From Planctomycetota bacterium (GTDB lineage Bacteria > Planctomycetota > Planctomycetia > Pirellulales > Pirellulaceae), in the NCBI GenBank assembly GCA_026692885.1, contig JAPLNJ010000816.1:1-7885 (forward strand): DNA of 7,885 nucleotides, in the 5' to 3' direction. Below the pieces are notes generated by a model. That model was not told the origin of the DNA and did not search any database. It was given only the letters and a program-made list of their open reading frames with translations. This document shows, one piece after another, positions 5,859 to 7,885 of this stretch; the first letter of the stretch is position 1, and each line of letters starts with the position of its first letter. A program made the translations under genes and the position numbers.

Positions 5859-6278
5859 ATGAATTGGGAAAAGACTCTGCGACTGTTCTTGCAGGCCTTC
5901 GCCGTCTTGCTGCTGACGGCACTGGCTCCCGTCGTGATGCCGTTCGCCTGGATGCAAGCGACCCACCGCTGGCTGGGCCTGGGAGAACTGCCGACGGGGC
6001 CGATTATCGGCTATCTGGCCCGCTCGCTGTCGCTGCTCTACGCTTTCCACGGAGCTTTGCTGCTGGCGATTTCGTTCGACGTGCGGCGATATTTACCGCT
6101 GATCAGGGTTTTCGCCGTGCTCGGCATCGTATTCGGGGTCAGCGTGCTCAGCCTCGACTGGACCGTGGGGCTACCACTGTCTTGGATTCTGAGCGAAGGC
6201 CCATTCATCATTCCGGCCAGCGTTTTGGTGCTGTGGCTGGCCGGACGCGTCGCGACACCCCGGTGGTCCGGCGACTAG
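5859..6278 (+). CDS. Small four-helix membrane protein, function unknown
   Basis: This is a 139-residue hydrophobic protein with four likely membrane helices at about residues 8-30, 49-73, 80-100 and 106-128. The loop between helices 1 and 2 reads HRWLGLGELPTGP, followed by YLARSLSLLYAFHG (52-65). Arg-Tyr at 77-78 and Glu-Gly-Pro at 113-115 look conserved-type, and the overall pattern resembles an uncharacterised family I associate with planctomycetes. No catalytic motif is visible. A GAGGGG site precedes the ATG, and the gene begins 36 bases after the Agl23-like gene on the same strand, so it is probably the last gene of that operon. Its TAG stop (6276-6278) overlaps the stop of the convergent symporter gene. 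It may assist the membrane glycosyltransferase, but that is guilt by association only. Confidence 0.8.
   Translation: MNWEKTLRLFLQAFAVLLLTALAPVVMPFAWMQATHRWLGLGELPTGPIIGYLARSLSLLYAFHGALLLAISFDVRRYLPLIRVFAVLGIVFGVSVLSLDWTVGLPLSWILSEGPFIIPASVLVLWLAGRVATPRWSGD
6275..6278. other. CTAG shared by two convergent stop codons
   Basis: The plus-strand gene ends in TAG at 6276-6278, and the minus-strand symporter ends in TAG read from 6277 to 6275. The palindrome CTAG serves both, leaving no intergenic DNA for terminators. The two transcripts must therefore overlap at their 3' ends. Confidence 0.9.
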
Positions 6279-7885
6279 CCGGTGAAATACAGGTAAGCGC
6301 CGATGATCGCGGCTATAATTGCACACGAGCCCGCCACCTCGATCCAACTCCAGCTGTTTCGGGACTGCTGCCGGTGCTCGTCGGTGACTGTGCCGTAAGT
6401 CAAATTCGCGATCTTCGCGTAATCGGGCTGCGGGGTCAGATAGCTTACCACCACCATCACAATCGCCGAGATGATGGTGATCAGAATGCTGAAGTACTGG
6501 AAGTTGATGTTGTTCACGATCCAAAGGAAAGATCCCGCCGGATATCCATTCGCAACGCCATAGGCATCTCTGCCAAACAGCCCGAGCGTAATCGGGGTAT
6601 CCACCAGCATGCGAAACAGACCGACGATGAACCCCACCACCATCGCCCAGAAACAGCCGTGGGCATTCAGTCGTTTGAAGAACACCCCGAAAAAGAAGAC
6701 CACGAAAACGGGCGGCGCCAGGTAGCCTTGCACGGCCTGCAGGTAGTTGTACAAGCCGTGCGCACCCTGGATCACCGGAATCCACGCCAGGGCGATGACC
6801 ACCATCACCGCGGTGGAGATGCGGCCGGTACGTACGAGTTGGTGTTGGGTCGCCTGCGGTTTCCACTTTTCATACAGATCCACCGTAAACAGCGTTGAGC
6901 AGGCGTTGAACACGCCGGCCAGCGAACCCATCAGCGCCGAGAGCAAGCCCGCCACCACCACGCCTCGCACCCCGGACGGCAGCAGGTGTTTGACCATCAG
7001 CGGAAACGCGCTTTGGCATTCGTGCGACACCGGCTTGCCATTGGGAGCGATCAACCGCGGATTGGCCGAAATTTCGGCCGGATAGGCGTCCTCGATCAGC
7101 ACTCGGTTCAATCGCGCCCGCCCTTGGCCTGGGAGCGGCGTGGTCAGCAAGCGTTTCGCCTCGGTCCACAATTTCACGCCCGCAAAACGAGCCTCCGTAT
7201 AGATCAAGTCGCCCTGGATGATCTTGTTCAGATCCTCGGCGAGGGCGAGTTTCGTGGCCTGGGCATCCCCCTTGCCGTCGGCCGCCTGGGTGAGCAGTTG
7301 GCGTGTGGGCTCCGCCAGTTGGCCCCACAGGAACCGCGACAGTTCGTCCTCTCCCTGTTTCAGACGTCCCGCCAAGGCGGCCGGATCCTGCATGTCGTCC
7401 GCGTAGAAGGTGGGCGAACGGCCCAGCCCGGGCACCTTGTCGCTCTTGGCCAAGGCAAAGCAAATTAGACCGGGGATGATAAACAGGTACACGGGAAACA
7501 GCTTCAGGAACGCCGCGAAAATGCTACCACGGCGGGCCGTCTGTTCGTTGGGAGCACCCAAGGCACGCTGCACGATGTATTGGTCGGTGCACCAGTACCA
7601 GAGGCCGATGACCGGGGCGCAGATGGCCATGCCTAACCAGGGAAAGTCGCCGTTAAAGTACCACGCCTGTTTGACCAACACGCCGGCCGCGTCCTTCTCC
7701 AGCACCGGCGCCCACGTCCCCGTGACGCCCTTGGGAATCAGCGGCTTCCACAGATTGAACATGTCCGAGCCGCAGACTTCGCGAAGTTCGTGCCAGCCGC
7801 CCAACTTGACCAACCCGTAGATCGTCAAGAGGGCCGAACCCGTGATCAGCACGACGACTTGGACCGCGTCGTTGTAGGCCACCGC
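6275..7885 (-). CDS. Sodium:solute symporter (SSS family), 5' end missing, with a large extramembrane insertion
   Basis: The frame is open to the right edge and gives 536 residues; the N-terminal helices lie outside the window, so the GTG at 7882 is internal and not the start. Numbering from that Val as residue 1: AYNDAVQVVVLITGSALL (2-19) and WYWCTDQYIVQRAL (95-108) are classic SSS/SGLT signatures. LLSALMGSLAGVFNACSTLF (313-332) is the helix carrying the Na2 sodium site, with Ser/Thr at 329-330. The C-terminal helix lies at about 515-533. The protein would import a small organic solute (sugar, acid or similar) with Na+ across the inner membrane; the substrate is not predictable. Residues about 146-287 are a polar, helix-rich insertion where family members usually have a short loop. 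The gene is GC-rich (36 of 60 in 6601-6660) and convergent with the operon to its left. A long plus-strand frame over it (5819-6898) is a shadow. Confidence 0.9.
   Translation of the reverse strand, partial: AVAYNDAVQVVVLITGSALLTIYGLVKLGGWHELREVCGSDMFNLWKPLIPKGVTGTWAPVLEKDAAGVLVKQAWYFNGDFPWLGMAICAPVIGLWYWCTDQYIVQRALGAPNEQTARRGSIFAAFLKLFPVYLFIIPGLICFALAKSDKVPGLGRSPTFYADDMQDPAALAGRLKQGEDELSRFLWGQLAEPTRQLLTQAADGKGDAQATKLALAEDLNKIIQGDLIYTEARFAGVKLWTEAKRLLTTPLPGQGRARLNRVLIEDAYPAEISANPRLIAPNGKPVSHECQSAFPLMVKHLLPSGVRGVVVAGLLSALMGSLAGVFNACSTLFTVDLYEKWKPQATQHQLVRTGRISTAVMVVIALAWIPVIQGAHGLYNYLQAVQGYLAPPVFVVFFFGVFFKRLNAHGCFWAMVVGFIVGLFRMLVDTPITLGLFGRDAYGVANGYPAGSFLWIVNNINFQYFSILITIISAIVMVVVSYLTPQPDYAKIANLTYGTVTDEHRQQSRNSWSWIEVAGSCAIIAAIIGAYLYFTG

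Noticed and set aside
5145..6050. Minus-strand open frame of 301 codons
   Set aside because: It is antisense to the conserved C-terminal half of the Agl23-like gene; its His/Gln/Arg-rich composition marks it as a shadow.
5819..6898. Long plus-strand open frame of 359 codons
   Set aside because: It overlaps the small membrane protein in another frame and then runs antisense to the symporter. The translation is Arg/His-rich without any family motif, typical of a shadow frame in GC-rich DNA.
1..7885. tRNA, rRNA, riboswitch or replication origin
   Set aside because: I looked for cloverleaf-like and conserved RNA patterns in the intergenic parts (1438-1808, 3018-3255, 5823-5858) and saw none.

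Overview
The window looks like chromosomal DNA from a planctomycete (Planctomycetota, Pirellulales-like). This rests on a secreted protein with an SLA1 homology domain 1 (SHD1), a discoidin-like protein of a type I recall from planctomycetes and relatives, a TIGR03663/Agl23-like membrane glycosyltransferase, a long sodium:solute symporter, high GC in most genes and weak or absent Shine-Dalgarno sites. The assignment is inferred from gene content; no rRNA or marker gene is present.

Layout. (1) 1-1437, minus strand: an ABC transporter permease of the fused, two-EAA-loop iron/thiamine type (FbpB/ThiP-like), cut by the left edge. (2) 1438-1808: a gene-free stretch with a GC-rich 23-base inverted repeat, each arm itself hairpin-like. 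(3) 1809-3017, minus: a secreted SHD1-domain protein in a stretch of distinctly lower GC. (4) 3018-3255: divergent intergenic region with a good ribosome binding site and a possible promoter for the SHD1 gene. (5) 3256-6278, plus: a probable three-gene operon. It holds a discoidin-like protein that seems to have lost its N-terminus and signal peptide, an Agl23-like GT-C membrane protein whose start overlaps the preceding stop (ATGA), and a small four-helix membrane protein 36 bases further on. (6) 6275-7885, minus: a sodium:solute symporter cut by the right edge. It converges on the operon so tightly that the two stop codons share the four bases CTAG.

The most striking feature is a palindrome-rich element of about 320 bases (4849-5168) inside the Agl23-like gene. 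It has a perfect 14-base inverted repeat near its ends, degenerate outer ends and several internal CTCTCCC/GGGAGAG hairpins. It looks like a non-autonomous repeat (MITE- or REP-like), yet the reading frame stays open through all of it and resumes in the expected transmembrane sequence. The gene therefore appears to encode about 107 extra low-complexity residues between two membrane segments, a situation comparable to the Rickettsia palindromic elements.

Functionally, the plus-strand operon probably acts at the cell envelope (membrane glycosyl transfer plus a carbohydrate-binding-like domain). The permease and the symporter are unrelated uptake systems whose partners lie outside the window.
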